Of a stretch of 64,000 nucleotides of DNA, positions 36,183-46,121 are shown one piece after another. The translations under genes were made by a program, and so were the position numbers. The DNA is from Rhodospirillaceae bacterium (GTDB lineage Bacteria > Pseudomonadota > Alphaproteobacteria > SHVP01). Below the pieces are notes generated by a model. That model did not search any database. It saw only the letters and a list, made by a program, of their open reading frames with translations, and had not been told where the DNA came from. The first letter of the stretch is position 1, and each line of letters opens with the position of its first letter. The stretch covers positions 355,230 through 419,229 of the forward strand of contig PBKD01000014.1 of assembly GCA_002722055.1 (NCBI GenBank). The letters run 5' to 3'.

Positions 36183-36725
36183 TTAGCGAGGCGCAACTAC
36201 CATAGTCATAAGCTTACCCTCAACTTTTGGAAACTGTTCAATTTTTCCAATAGATTCAACATCTTCTTTTACTCTCTCCAGAACTCTCAAACCTATGTTC
36301 TGATGGGACATTTCTCTTCCTCTAAACCTTAAGGTAACCTTAACCTTATCACCTTCATCCAAAAATCTATTAATAGATTTCATTTTTATATCATAATCAT
36401 GATCGTCGATATTTGGCCTTAGTTTGATTTCTTTAACTTCTATGACTTTTTGTTTTTTTCTGGCAATACTAGCTTTTTTTTGAGCTTCGTATTTATATTT
36501 ACCATAATCTAATATTTTACAAACTGGTGGGTCAGAATTTGGAGATACCTCAACCAAGTCTAAACCATTTTCCTCAGCTAACTTAAGTGCTTTGTCAATA
36601 TCAACTACACCTAACATTCCTCCATCGGAACCAACCAGCCGAACTGAACTAACTTCTATTTGATCATTTACTCGCGGCCCGTGCTGACTTGCTTGGGGGA
36701 GTGCTTTATGTGGTCTTCTTGTTAT
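36183..36725 (-). CDS. infC: Translation initiation factor IF-3 with a probable ATA start
   Basis: IF-3 controls start-codon and initiator-tRNA fidelity on the 30S subunit. A frame from ATG at 36617 would lack the conserved N-terminus; extending upstream gives [20 protein letters not shown] and [16 protein letters not shown], matching family sequence up to an ATA at 36725-36723. GGAG (36736-36733) lies seven bases before it, and TAA blocks further extension. Total is 180 residues, the E. coli length. E. coli infC uses AUU and is autoregulated because IF-3 rejects it; the same logic is inferred here. It heads the operon with rpmI, rplT, pheS, pheT and lepA. Confidence 0.93.
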   Translation of the reverse strand: MTRRPHKALPQASQHGPRVNDQIEVSSVRLVGSDGGMLGVVDIDKALKLAEENGLDLVEVSPNSDPPVCKILDYGKYKYEAQKKASIARKKQKVIEVKEIKLRPNIDDHDYDIKMKSINRFLDEGDKVKVTLRFRGREMSHQNIGLRVLERVKEDVESIGKIEQFPKVEGKLMTMVVAPR

Positions 36726-36732
36726 ACGCTTT

Positions 36733-36736
36733 CTCC
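36733..36736 (-). promoter_or_regulatory. Shine-Dalgarno GGAG for the ATA start of infC
   Basis: GGAG lies seven bases upstream of the ATA at 36725-36723. No ATG, GTG or TTG occurs in frame between the upstream TAA and the first 36 conserved codons, so this element supports the rare start. Confidence 0.65.
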
Positions 36737-36758
36737 ATTATAAAAAATATTACAGTTA

Positions 36759-36788
36759 ATTATGTTATAATTACTTTTTAAAAGCCAA
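36759..36788 (-). promoter_or_regulatory. Candidate promoter for the infC operon
   Basis: On the minus strand TTGGCT (36788-36783) and CATAAT (36764-36759) are spaced by 18 bases. The predicted start near 36752 would give a leader of about 27 nt with the GGAG included. Match quality is moderate in very AT-rich DNA. Confidence 0.4.
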
Positions 36789-36925
36789 GAAAAAAATAAA
36801 GCTACTAACATATGCAACAGATTATTACCCCTCCTTAACTCTTTATTAGATAAAACATGAATTAATAATGAAAATATAGATAATTTTATTTAATAAAGAA
36901 AGCAATTATGTCAAGCTCAGTCTAC

Positions 36926-38056
36926 TTATATCAATTCTTGGTACAATTTAATAGTGGATTGTTGCATATATTCAAGTCTATATTCAGAGGAAACATGGTT
37001 TCGTGCTGCTTCTCCTAGTTTTTTTCTTGATTCAATATCCATTTGTAGTGCTGAATTTATAGCCTTTGACAAAGAGTCAGAATTATTATTTAAAAATAAT
37101 ATTCCTGTTTTTTTATTCATAATTGTTTCAGAACTCCCGCCATGATCAGATGCTATAATGATTCTGTTCATAGCTTGAGCCTCAACTGATACTCTTCCAA
37201 AAGCTTCCGGATCAGTTGAGGCGGAAACAACAATATCAGATAGCATATAAGCAGCAGGCATGTCAGTACAGTGGTTTACAAATTGTACTAACTCGGACAG
37301 ATTATTTTCTCTTATAATTTTTATAAGATATTTTTTATTATTTTCATTTCCTAGCTCAGATCCAACAAATATACATCTAAAATCGCGCCTTTTTAATTTT
37401 CCTAAAGCCTCGATCAGAACCTTATGCCCCTTCCATCTGGCTAAACGCCCAGGAAGCATAATAATTTGAGTTCCATCTGATAGTCTCCATGAATTAGACA
37501 ATTGAATTATCCTTTCATGTGATACTTTAGTCGGATCAAATGAGTTTAAATCTATTCCTCTCGGAATTTTAACAATTTTCTCTGCTTCTATTCCATATTT
37601 CTCTATAATATGATTCTTAATAAATTTAGAAATAGCAATTACTCTTTTTCCCTTGGTCATAATTGAATTATATTTCTTTTTAATAAAATCTTTGTAATTA
37701 TAGGTTCCATGAAAAGTTGTTACAAAATTTGTATCAAAACGCTTTGATGCATAATATGCGCTCCACGCAGGGGCACGACTTCTTGCGTGAACAATATCAA
37801 CCTTCCTATCATAGATTATAGATGATAGTGAATTAAAATTTTTATGCATTGTAAATGGATTCTTTGAGGATAAAGGCAACTCAATATGTTCTACTTCAGC
37901 TCTTTCGAGCTCTTTCATCATAATACCACCTTCTGATACAACAATAGATACCCAACCAAGTTCTTTTACTGCTAAAGCAATATCTACTGCTCCTCTCTCA
38001 ACTCCTCCTGAATTTAAAGCAGGTAAAACTTGAATAACGGTTGGTACCTTGTTCAA
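36926..38056 (-). CDS. Glycosyltransferase family 4 protein
   Basis: 376-residue GT-B fold enzyme. The N-terminal domain has LPALNSGGVERGAVDIA, and the C-terminal nucleotide-sugar domain has MLPGRLARWKGHKVLIEALG and the EAFGRVSVEAQAM stretch with the E-x7-E motif of retaining GT4 enzymes. Probable role in LPS or surface glycan assembly; donor and acceptor unknown. The start is TTG with AAGGA eight bases upstream. It is divergent from and slightly overlapping the alpha/beta hydrolase frame. Confidence 0.88.
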   Translation of the reverse strand: MNKVPTVIQVLPALNSGGVERGAVDIALAVKELGWVSIVVSEGGIMMKELERAEVEHIELPLSSKNPFTMHKNFNSLSSIIYDRKVDIVHARSRAPAWSAYYASKRFDTNFVTTFHGTYNYKDFIKKKYNSIMTKGKRVIAISKFIKNHIIEKYGIEAEKIVKIPRGIDLNSFDPTKVSHERIIQLSNSWRLSDGTQIIMLPGRLARWKGHKVLIEALGKLKRRDFRCIFVGSELGNENNKKYLIKIIRENNLSELVQFVNHCTDMPAAYMLSDIVVSASTDPEAFGRVSVEAQAMNRIIIASDHGGSSETIMNKKTGILFLNNNSDSLSKAINSALQMDIESRKKLGEAARNHVSSEYRLEYMQQSTIKLYQELI

Positions 38057-38117
38057 AACTATTGTCCTTATAAGAAAATCAATATACCATCAAAACAAAA
38101 GGGCTCAAAACATTACT

Positions 38118-38861
38118 TTGGAAGAATATTACAAAACAATAACACATCCAGATGGATCTAGATTAGCTTTTTTTTCGTTTGAAGGCACAGAACCTGGGAT
38201 TATTTTTTTTTCTGGATATAAATCAGATATGAATGGCACGAAAGCTTGCTCAATAGAGCTTTTTTGTAAAGAAAAAAATATCTCTTTCACAAAGTTTGAT
38301 TATTTCGGACATGGAAAATCAGATGGAAAATTTGAAGATGGCACTATCTCAAGATGGTTAGAAGACTCACTTCTGATTTTTGATAATATAACTATTGGAA
38401 AACAAATATTAATAGGTTCAAGCATGGGCGCCTGGATAATGTTTATTCTTGCAAACCTAAGAAAAAGTAGGCTAGCTGGTGTAATAGGAATTGCATCTGC
38501 TCCAGATTTTACGAAATTCTTTATAGAAAACGCTAACCCAAAAATTAGAAAGGAATTAAAAAATAAAGGAATATACTGGCAGGATTCCTACTATAGTCAT
38601 CAGAAAACCCCCATAACTTCAAAGTTTATTAAAGATAGTAAAAATTTCTATATTCTAGAAAAAAATATTTCCTTAGAGTGCCCAGTAAGGTTAGTGCATG
38701 GACTTAAAGACATGGATGTTTCTTATAAGAGATCTATAGATTTAGGGGAAAATATATTATCTAGTGACTTATCTTTTTATTTTTTTCCTGAGGGTGACCA
38801 TAGACTATCTAAACCAGAAGAAATAAGCGCTCTAATCAAAATAGTTGAAGAAATTCTTTAA
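38118..38861 (+). CDS. Alpha/beta hydrolase
   Basis: Serine hydrolase of about 247 residues. It has an oxyanion region FFSGYKSDMNGTKA, FDYFGHGKSDG, the nucleophile elbow GSSMGAW, an acid near DMDVSY and the catalytic histidine in GDHRLS. The SGYKSDM start resembles the ABHD10-like esterase group common in alphaproteobacteria. The start is uncertain: TTG at 38118 is used here, ATT at 38112 sits eight bases after AAAGGG, and TTG at 38049 would extend into the divergent glycosyltransferase gene. Substrate unknown. Confidence 0.8.
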   Translation: MEEYYKTITHPDGSRLAFFSFEGTEPGIIFFSGYKSDMNGTKACSIELFCKEKNISFTKFDYFGHGKSDGKFEDGTISRWLEDSLLIFDNITIGKQILIGSSMGAWIMFILANLRKSRLAGVIGIASAPDFTKFFIENANPKIRKELKNKGIYWQDSYYSHQKTPITSKFIKDSKNFYILEKNISLECPVRLVHGLKDMDVSYKRSIDLGENILSSDLSFYFFPEGDHRLSKPEEISALIKIVEEIL

Positions 38862-38863
38862 AT

Positions 38864-39736
38864 TTATAAACCTAAAATTGATCTAAAGCCATCTTTATAA
38901 GATGGATAAAGAAGTTTATATCCTAATTTTTTTTTAATTAAATCATTTTTTACAAGTTTCATTTCTTTATAAAATTCTTTTTGCTTTTCTGATAAAGTAG
39001 CTGTATCAAGTTTAGTATTCTCAGGAAGGTTAAGACTTAATATTTCACATACAAACTGTGCTTGTTCCCATGTAGAAGCAGGTTTATCATCAACTACATT
39101 GAATATATTACTCTCATTATTATGCTTAAATGAAGATAGAATAACCCCAACTAAATCATCTTGATGAATACGGTTAAATTTAATATTGTCTTTGATAATT
39201 GGTTCGTGAATTGAGGAGTTTCTAAATCTTTCAATTTGGTTGCTCATAGCACTATATATTCCACCAGGACGAAAAATTTGAAGATTTATTGAGTTTTTTT
39301 TACATACTAATCTCCATTGATTTTCCGATATTAACCTATTTATACCCATTTTAGTTTTTGGAGAAGGATTTGTTAATTCGTCAACCCAATTCTCACCATG
39401 GTGGCCATAGACACTTGTTGATGATATGTATCCTAACCAAGTACTGTTCAGTAAATTACAAATTTCTCTTTCATACCATTTAATTACTAAACAACCATTA
39501 CTATTAGGTGGTATTGAGATAAGAACATGACTTGAATTTAATAATTCTTCTGATATATCAGGGATTTTTTTATCTGGAAAAAAGTTTTTAACTTTTAAAC
39601 CTTTACTTTCTAAAATTTTTCTTCTTTCCTCTGATCTACAAGTACCATAAACGTTCCAACCCTCCTCAATAAGTTTTAAGGATAGCTGTAAAGCAACTTT
39701 ACCCATTCCAAAACAAAAAAGTTTTTTTCTATTCAT
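38864..39736 (-). CDS. NAD-dependent epimerase/dehydratase-like SDR protein (YeeZ-like)
   Basis: About 290 residues with a Rossmann N-terminus (LFCFGMGKVALQLSLKL), a GTCRSEERRKILESKG cofactor-specificity region and YISSTSVYG where extended SDRs carry the catalytic Ser/Tyr area. The glycine motif is GMGKVA rather than GxxGxxG, as in YeeZ-type proteins. Start set at Met7 (39736), which overlaps the queG stop by eight bases and gives MNRKKLFCFGMG. Substrate unknown. Third gene of gst-queG-SDR. Confidence 0.75.
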   Translation of the reverse strand: MNRKKLFCFGMGKVALQLSLKLIEEGWNVYGTCRSEERRKILESKGLKVKNFFPDKKIPDISEELLNSSHVLISIPPNSNGCLVIKWYEREICNLLNSTWLGYISSTSVYGHHGENWVDELTNPSPKTKMGINRLISENQWRLVCKKNSINLQIFRPGGIYSAMSNQIERFRNSSIHEPIIKDNIKFNRIHQDDLVGVILSSFKHNNESNIFNVVDDKPASTWEQAQFVCEILSLNLPENTKLDTATLSEKQKEFYKEMKLVKNDLIKKKLGYKLLYPSYKDGFRSILGL

Positions 39737-40841
39737 TAGACTTAAACCACTCACTTAAGACCCAGGGATTTTGTTCTTTAGCTAGATATTGGGACCTTAA
39801 ACAGTTGAAATAGTTTTTTTCACTTAATTGAGAAATTGCCCATATAGCCATAGCTCTTACTAAAGGTGAGTCATCAATTATAAATTTTTCAACAATATGT
39901 GCCAATTCTTTTTTATCACTATTTCCAACTGCAATTAAAACATTTCTAATAAACCTATCTCTTCCAATTCTTTTGATTGATGATTGACTAAATATCTCTC
40001 TAAATTTTTTATCATTAAGCTTTAAAAGGTATTCAAGTGAAGGCTTATCCAATTCTTGCATAGGAAGAAAATCAGATTCTTTTGTAACTCTCGCAAATTT
40101 ATTCCACGGACAAATCGCAAGACAATCATCACATCCATAAATTCTATTTCCAATCTTCTTTCTAAATTCTATTGGTATATGTTGTTTATATTCAATTGTT
40201 AAGTAGGAAATACACTTTCTTGCATCTAATTTATAAGGCTCAACTATTGCATTTGTAGGACAAATATCAATACAAGAAGAACAAGTACCACAATGATTTA
40301 CAACTTTATCTGTCTTGTCTTTAATATTTAAACTAGTAAAGATAGATGCTAAAAAAAACCAATTTCCTAATTTTCTTGAAATAAGATTTGTATGTTTTCC
40401 CTGCCATCCAATACCAGCCTCTACAGCTATTGGTTTTTCCATAATTGGAGCTGTATCTACAAAAATTTTATATTCCCCTCCATAGATACTTTGGATCCAA
40501 CTTGTATATACTTTCAGCTTCTTCTTGATAACTTTGTGATAATCATTTCCTCTGGAATAGCTAGAGATAAACGCTTGATTCTTTAAATTTATTTCAGTGA
40601 GGGGGCTTTGCCCATAATAATAATTTACTCCTACAACAATTACACTGTTTACATCAGGCCATAGATTTTTAGGATTATTTCTATGACTTATTCTGTTTTC
40701 CATCCATTGCATATCTCCATGCATTTTTAAGGCGATAAAGTTTGACAAGTTTTCTCCAACTGATTTTGTCAAACTCGGCCTTGTAACACCAAAACAATCA
40801 AACCCAAGTGATAACGCTTTTTTTTCTAGATCGTCAAACAT
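39729..40841 (-). CDS. queG: Epoxyqueuosine reductase QueG
   Basis: Cobalamin- and iron-sulfur-dependent enzyme for the last step of queuosine synthesis in tRNA. The 370-residue protein has the N-terminal B12-binding region (ALSLGFDCFGVTRP), two 4Fe-4S clusters (CGTCSSCIDICPTNAI and GCDDCLAICPWN) and a C-terminal HEAT-like region (SPLVRAMAIWAISQL). Followed by an overlapping SDR gene and preceded by a GST gene 11 bases upstream. Requires cobalamin supply not visible in the window. Confidence 0.96.
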   Translation of the reverse strand: MFDDLEKKALSLGFDCFGVTRPSLTKSVGENLSNFIALKMHGDMQWMENRISHRNNPKNLWPDVNSVIVVGVNYYYGQSPLTEINLKNQAFISSYSRGNDYHKVIKKKLKVYTSWIQSIYGGEYKIFVDTAPIMEKPIAVEAGIGWQGKHTNLISRKLGNWFFLASIFTSLNIKDKTDKVVNHCGTCSSCIDICPTNAIVEPYKLDARKCISYLTIEYKQHIPIEFRKKIGNRIYGCDDCLAICPWNKFARVTKESDFLPMQELDKPSLEYLLKLNDKKFREIFSQSSIKRIGRDRFIRNVLIAVGNSDKKELAHIVEKFIIDDSPLVRAMAIWAISQLSEKNYFNCLRSQYLAKEQNPWVLSEWFKSNE

Positions 40842-40851
40842 AACAAAAACT

Positions 40852-41520
40852 TTAAAAGTCTAAATTAGAGTAATGTTTAGGTGCATTTAGACCTAAAATC
40901 CTATCATTTAAAAGAGGTCTAAATGATGGCCTGGATTTAACTCTAACATACCATGTTTTTGCTATTTCAAAGTCTTCCCAAGGAACATCATCAAGGTAAT
41001 CCAGACAAGAAATATGGGAAGCTGCAGATATATCTGCAAAACTAAAATCGTCTCCTACTAACCAATTTCTTCGCTCAACTAGCCAACTAATATATTCTAA
41101 ATGGTAACTAATATTTTTTTTTGCTACTCTTATTATTTCAGTTTTCGGGTGCCCCATAGCCATAAATCTTTTAAAAACCTTTTCCTCTAGAATAGGTTTG
41201 GTTACTTCTTCAAAAAATTTTAAGTCGAACCATGCTAATAAACGCCTTACTTCAGCTCTATACTTTGGATTACTTCCAATTAGCTTAGGATCTGGATATA
41301 CTTCCTCTAAGTACTCTGCAATTGAAGTGCTATCTGGTAGAATTAATTTTTTTTCTTCGATAAGGGTTGGAACTTGCCCTGCTGGATTTAATTTTAAAAA
41401 GTCTTCTCTTCTCTGCCAGAACTTTTCAAACACCAGTTCAAATTCAAGTTTTTTTTCGCCTAAGATTACTCTTATTTTTCTACTAAATGGACACAACCAG
41501 AAATGATGTAAATATCTCAT
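40852..41520 (-). CDS. Glutathione S-transferase family protein
   Basis: 222-residue GST-fold protein. The thioredoxin-like N-terminal domain has FWLCPFSRKIRVILGEKKL and LNPAGQVPTLIEEKKLILPD (with STSIAEYLEE after it), the glutathione-binding cis-proline segment. The C-terminal helical domain contains WLVGDDFSFADISAASHISC. It is the first gene of a gst-queG-SDR unit, 44 bases from gltB. Alphaproteobacteria often place a GST next to queG. Substrate unknown. Confidence 0.88.
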   Translation of the reverse strand: MRYLHHFWLCPFSRKIRVILGEKKLEFELVFEKFWQRREDFLKLNPAGQVPTLIEEKKLILPDSTSIAEYLEEVYPDPKLIGSNPKYRAEVRRLLAWFDLKFFEEVTKPILEEKVFKRFMAMGHPKTEIIRVAKKNISYHLEYISWLVERRNWLVGDDFSFADISAASHISCLDYLDDVPWEDFEIAKTWYVRVKSRPSFRPLLNDRILGLNAPKHYSNLDF

Positions 41521-41564
41521 TACTTAAATATAAAAATCCTTAATTATTAAACATAAAAATTATA

Positions 41565-44500
41565 CTAATAAATATTCTTCTTTTTTTCATTAAATTCTTC
41601 AAGAGGTTGTTCTAAACTTTGAATAGTTTCGACTGGCACTACTTGCCAAAACTTTCCCACCTCAAGGTCCCAATGAATAAGCAAATCCTCAGCAAAAGTA
41701 GAACCTGTTTCTTTCAAATGCTCCTCAACAAGATCCTTACATTTCTTTTCCCAGAATGATGAAGTTATTCGCTGATAATGAACATGATCGGTATTCAGAT
41801 TGTTTTCAAAAGTATTTTCAATATCTAATACAAAAGCCATACCACCAGTCATACCTGCACCGAAATTATCCCCAACTCCTCCTAGGATAACTACTGTACC
41901 TCCAGTCATATATTCACAGCCACTAGTTCCACAACCTTCTACAACCGCATTAGCTCCTGAGTTTCTAACTGCAAACCTTTCTCCAGCTTGACCAGCTGCA
42001 AATAATTTACCTGATGTAGCTCCATACAAAACTGTGTTTCCAATTATTGTATTTTCGTTACATATTAGTTTAGAGCTAGGAGCAGGTCGTATAATAATTG
42101 TCCCTCCAGATAAACCCTTACCAACATAATCATTAGAGTCTCCGTCAACTACGATTTTAAGGCCTTTAATTCCAAATGCGCCAAGTGACTGACCTGCTGA
42201 ACCTCTTAATTGAAGTGTAATATGGTCAGGTTTTAAACCATCTGGCCCAAACTTTCTAACTAACATAGAAGAAAACCTAGTTCCGATAGCTCTGTGTGTA
42301 TTTCTAATTGAATACGCTAATTGCATCTTCTCTCCTCTTTCAAATACCTCTTTCGCATCTTCAATCATCTGTCTATCAAGAGTATCTGGAACCTCATTTC
42401 TCCCTTTAATTGAGAATACTCTTGGCATGTCGCCAACGTCTGGCTGAACCAAAAGCGGGTTCAAGTCTAAATCATCTAAATGAGGACTGCCTCTACTTAC
42501 TTGAGCAAGTAGGTCAGTACGCCCAATTATTTCATTCAAATCTTTGTAACCAAGTTGCGCAAGTATCTCTCGAACATCTCTAGCTATATAGCTCATTAGA
42601 TTTACAACTTTTTCAGGATTACCTGTGAATTTTTTTCTTAATTCTTCGCTTTGAGTACATACACCAACTGGACAAGTATTTGAATGACACTGTCTAACAA
42701 GTATACAACCCATTGCAACCAATCCGAGTGTACCTATTCCGAACTCTTCTGCACCCATCATAGCAGCAATAACTACATCTCTCCCGGTTTTAATTCCTCC
42801 ATCAACTCTTAGAAGAACTCTATGTCTTAATCTATTTAAACTTAAAACTTGGTTCACCTCTGTCAAACCCATTTCCCAAGGCACTCCTGCAAATTTTATG
42901 GATGATTGAGGGCTAGCACCTGTACCACCTGAATGACCAGAAATAACAATTACATCAGCGTTTGCCTTAGCAACACCAGCTGCAATTGTCCCTATTCCTG
43001 CCTCAGCAACTAACTTAACATTTACTCTTGCTTCAGAGTTAACTTGTTTTAGGTCGTATATTAGTTGAGCAAGGTCTTCAATAGAATAAATATCATGATG
43101 CGGAGGTGGTGAGATTAGCGTAACACCTGGAGTTGAATGTCTTAATTTAGCAATAAGTTTGGTCACTTTAAATCCAGGAAGTTGCCCTCCTTCACCTGGT
43201 TTTGCTCCCTGAGCGATCTTTATTTCTATTTCTGAACATTTATTAAGGTATTCAGTTGTAACGCCAAACCTTCCAGACGCGACTTGTTTTATTTCTGAAT
43301 TCGCGTTGTCCCCATTTGATCTTGGAATAAATCTATTTCTATCTTCACCTCCTTCACCAGAATCTGACTTTGCTCCTATTCTATTCATTGCTATAGCAAG
43401 TGTTTCATGAGCCTCCGGGCTCAAAGCACCAAGTGACATAGCTCCAGTCACAAATCTTTTTCTTATCTCTGTAATTGATTCTACTTCATCTTCTGAAATA
43501 GAATCTCTAAATGACTGGAATCCTAATAAATCTCTGATAGAGACTGGTTTTAAATTATTTACAGCGTCAGAATATTTTTTATAAGTTTGATAAGAGCCCC
43601 GATCAAGTGAACTCTGTAATGTATGAATTAAACGACCATCAAAAGAATGAGTCTCTCCGTTAAATCTATACCTATAAAAACCACCTATCGGAAGGACTAT
43701 ATTCTCATCTTTAAAAGCTTTTCTATGTTGCTCTATTACCTTTTTTTCAATGCCAGGAAGACCGATACCAGAAATACGCGAGACCATTCCAGGAAAAAAT
43801 TCTCCTACAAGTTTTCTTGATAGACCTACAGCCTCAAAATTATAACCACCTCTGTAGGAAGATAATACAGCTATACCCATTTTGGACATAATTTTTAATA
43901 TTCCCGAGTCAATTGCTTTTGCATAATTTTTAAAACAATCATTCAAATTTATACCAGGGAAAAGTCCACGCTTGAAACGATCCGCTATAACTTGTTCTGC
44001 TAAGTAGGGATTAATAGTTGTTGCCCCAACACTTATAAGAACAGCAAAATATTGTACATCTAAAGACTCGGCAGATCTTACGTTTAAAGAAGTGAATGTT
44101 CTAATTCCATTTTCTACCAAATGTGTGTGAACAGCTCCAGTTGCCAAAATCATTGGCACTGGGGCCCTTAACTTGTTTATTTGCGAATCACTTAAAAAAA
44201 TATGAGAAATACCTTCTCTTACAGCTACTTCAGCTTCATTCTTTATTCTCGAAATTGCTTCAGTTAAACCCTCACTCTGTAAGTCAAAAGTACAGTCAAT
44301 CTCTAGGGTCTGATTTTTTAAAGAATTTTTAAGATCCTCAAGGTCTTTAGAAAGTAAAACTGGCGATTCTAGAACAATTAATTTCTTATCATCTAATTCT
44401 TTATTTAGAAGATTAGCTAAATTACCAAGTCGAGTTTTTAAACTCATAACTCTTCTCTCTCTCAATGAGTCAATTGGTGGATTAGTAACTTGACTAAATT

Positions 44501-46103
44501 GCTGTCTAAAGAAATGATGAAGACCTCTATATTCTTCAGATAGTACTGCTAATGGAGTATCATCACCCATTGAACCAGTTGGCTCTTTTCCAGTCTCAAC
44601 CATTGGCTGAAGAATTAACTCAACATCTTCTAATGAATGGCCAATAGAAACCTGAAACCTATTAATTTCTGATATTTTTACAAGGGACTCTTTGATTTCA
44701 TTATCCTTAGGGAGGTCGTTCAAATTAATGATACTTTTTTCAAATTCTTCAAATGGAAGTAGTTCTGAAATTTGATCTTTAATATCTTTATCATTAAAAA
44801 ATTTTCCTTGAGAAAGATCTACTGCTATCATTTGACCAGGACCAACTCTTCCTTTTTTTATCACTTTGCTCTCATCAACAGCTACCATACCTGTCTCAGA
44901 TCCAATAAATAATAAATCATCTTCAGTAACTGAATATCGCATTGGGCGAAGGCCATTTCGATCCATACCTCCTACTACCCATTTTCCATCTGTAGCAACA
45001 ATAGCAGCCGGACCATCCCAGGGTTCCATTATAGAATTACAATAAGAATACATTGACCTCCATTTGCTGGACATCCATTCTTTATTTGACCAACTCTCGG
45101 GTATAAGTATCGTTTTAACTAAAGGAACTTGTCGACCTGCTCTCACCAATAATTCAAAAACTGCATCAAGTGCAGCAGAATCTGAACTACCTGTTTGAAT
45201 TACTGGCTTTAGAAAAGAGCTATGTTCACCAAAGTCATTGGAAACCATCCTTATTTCATGACTTTTCATCCAATTAACATTCCCTTTTAGAGTATTTATC
45301 TCTCCATTATGCGCAAGAACTCTAAAAGGCTGAGCAAGCTCCCAAGTTGGAAAGGTATTAGTAGAGTATCTTTGATGATAAAGCGCAAAGGATGATACAA
45401 ATCTTTTATCTAATAAATCAGGATAAAAATTAGTTAGCTGTTCAGCTAAAAACATACCTTTATAAATTATAGACCTACATGAAAGAGAACAAATGTAAAA
45501 ACCTTGTATATTGGAACTTAAAACAGCTTTTTCAATTCTCCTTCTTACTATATATAAATCTCTCTCAAATTCAGTTTCAGAAATATCCCGGTCATTTGCA
45601 ATTAATATCTGTTCAATTTCAGGCATACCAGAGTTAGCTAACGCACCAACAACACTTGCATCAACAGGTACTTGTCTCCAACCATAAATTGTATAACCAA
45701 ATCTCAAAATTTCTGTCTCAACTATACCCCGACAAGCTTCCTGAGCATTTAAATCAGTCTTAGGAAGAAAAACCATTCCAACCGCTAAGACACCCTCTGA
45801 GGGTTTATGACCTGTTCTAGCTATGTGAGTCTTAAAAAAATCTTGAGGGATCTCCACATGTATCCCAGCACCATCCCCAGTCTTACCATCTCCGCCAACT
45901 GCTCCTCTATGCCAAACAGCTTTAAGTGCATCAATACCTGCTGCAACGACCTCTCTTCTAGGCTTGCCATCAATTGCTACCACAGCACCAACACCACAAG
46001 CATCATGCTCAAAATCTGGATTATACAAACCTTCAGATGCAAGTCTGCTTTTTTCTGCATTAATTGTTTCTAAGATCTTTTTCTTTTTTAATATCTTTTT
46101 CAT
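41565..46103 (-). CDS. gltB: Glutamate synthase (NADPH) large subunit
   Basis: 1512-residue alpha subunit of GOGAT, which makes glutamate from glutamine and 2-oxoglutarate. A 35-residue propeptide precedes the nucleophile Cys36 (ACGVGAVVAIDG), which becomes residue 1 after cleavage. The class II amidotransferase, central, FMN-binding synthase (GEGGEDRNRF, KPGEGGQLPG) and GXGXG beta-helix domains are all present, with the 3Fe-4S motif CHSNTCPVGVC. It is 18 bases downstream of gltD. With rpoN and ptsN in the window it forms part of nitrogen assimilation. Confidence 0.98.
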   Translation of the reverse strand: MKKILKKKKILETINAEKSRLASEGLYNPDFEHDACGVGAVVAIDGKPRREVVAAGIDALKAVWHRGAVGGDGKTGDGAGIHVEIPQDFFKTHIARTGHKPSEGVLAVGMVFLPKTDLNAQEACRGIVETEILRFGYTIYGWRQVPVDASVVGALANSGMPEIEQILIANDRDISETEFERDLYIVRRRIEKAVLSSNIQGFYICSLSCRSIIYKGMFLAEQLTNFYPDLLDKRFVSSFALYHQRYSTNTFPTWELAQPFRVLAHNGEINTLKGNVNWMKSHEIRMVSNDFGEHSSFLKPVIQTGSSDSAALDAVFELLVRAGRQVPLVKTILIPESWSNKEWMSSKWRSMYSYCNSIMEPWDGPAAIVATDGKWVVGGMDRNGLRPMRYSVTEDDLLFIGSETGMVAVDESKVIKKGRVGPGQMIAVDLSQGKFFNDKDIKDQISELLPFEEFEKSIINLNDLPKDNEIKESLVKISEINRFQVSIGHSLEDVELILQPMVETGKEPTGSMGDDTPLAVLSEEYRGLHHFFRQQFSQVTNPPIDSLRERRVMSLKTRLGNLANLLNKELDDKKLIVLESPVLLSKDLEDLKNSLKNQTLEIDCTFDLQSEGLTEAISRIKNEAEVAVREGISHIFLSDSQINKLRAPVPMILATGAVHTHLVENGIRTFTSLNVRSAESLDVQYFAVLISVGATTINPYLAEQVIADRFKRGLFPGINLNDCFKNYAKAIDSGILKIMSKMGIAVLSSYRGGYNFEAVGLSRKLVGEFFPGMVSRISGIGLPGIEKKVIEQHRKAFKDENIVLPIGGFYRYRFNGETHSFDGRLIHTLQSSLDRGSYQTYKKYSDAVNNLKPVSIRDLLGFQSFRDSISEDEVESITEIRKRFVTGAMSLGALSPEAHETLAIAMNRIGAKSDSGEGGEDRNRFIPRSNGDNANSEIKQVASGRFGVTTEYLNKCSEIEIKIAQGAKPGEGGQLPGFKVTKLIAKLRHSTPGVTLISPPPHHDIYSIEDLAQLIYDLKQVNSEARVNVKLVAEAGIGTIAAGVAKANADVIVISGHSGGTGASPQSSIKFAGVPWEMGLTEVNQVLSLNRLRHRVLLRVDGGIKTGRDVVIAAMMGAEEFGIGTLGLVAMGCILVRQCHSNTCPVGVCTQSEELRKKFTGNPEKVVNLMSYIARDVREILAQLGYKDLNEIIGRTDLLAQVSRGSPHLDDLDLNPLLVQPDVGDMPRVFSIKGRNEVPDTLDRQMIEDAKEVFERGEKMQLAYSIRNTHRAIGTRFSSMLVRKFGPDGLKPDHITLQLRGSAGQSLGAFGIKGLKIVVDGDSNDYVGKGLSGGTIIIRPAPSSKLICNENTIIGNTVLYGATSGKLFAAGQAGERFAVRNSGANAVVEGCGTSGCEYMTGGTVVILGGVGDNFGAGMTGGMAFVLDIENTFENNLNTDHVHYQRITSSFWEKKCKDLVEEHLKETGSTFAEDLLIHWDLEVGKFWQVVPVETIQSLEQPLEEFNEKKKNIY

Positions 46104-46121
46104 CTTATATTTAACTATCGT

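Noticed and set aside
43000..46100. Several 60-90 codon plus-strand frames opposite gltB
   Set aside because: They are shadows of gltB's codon pattern with no ribosome-binding sites or family resemblance.
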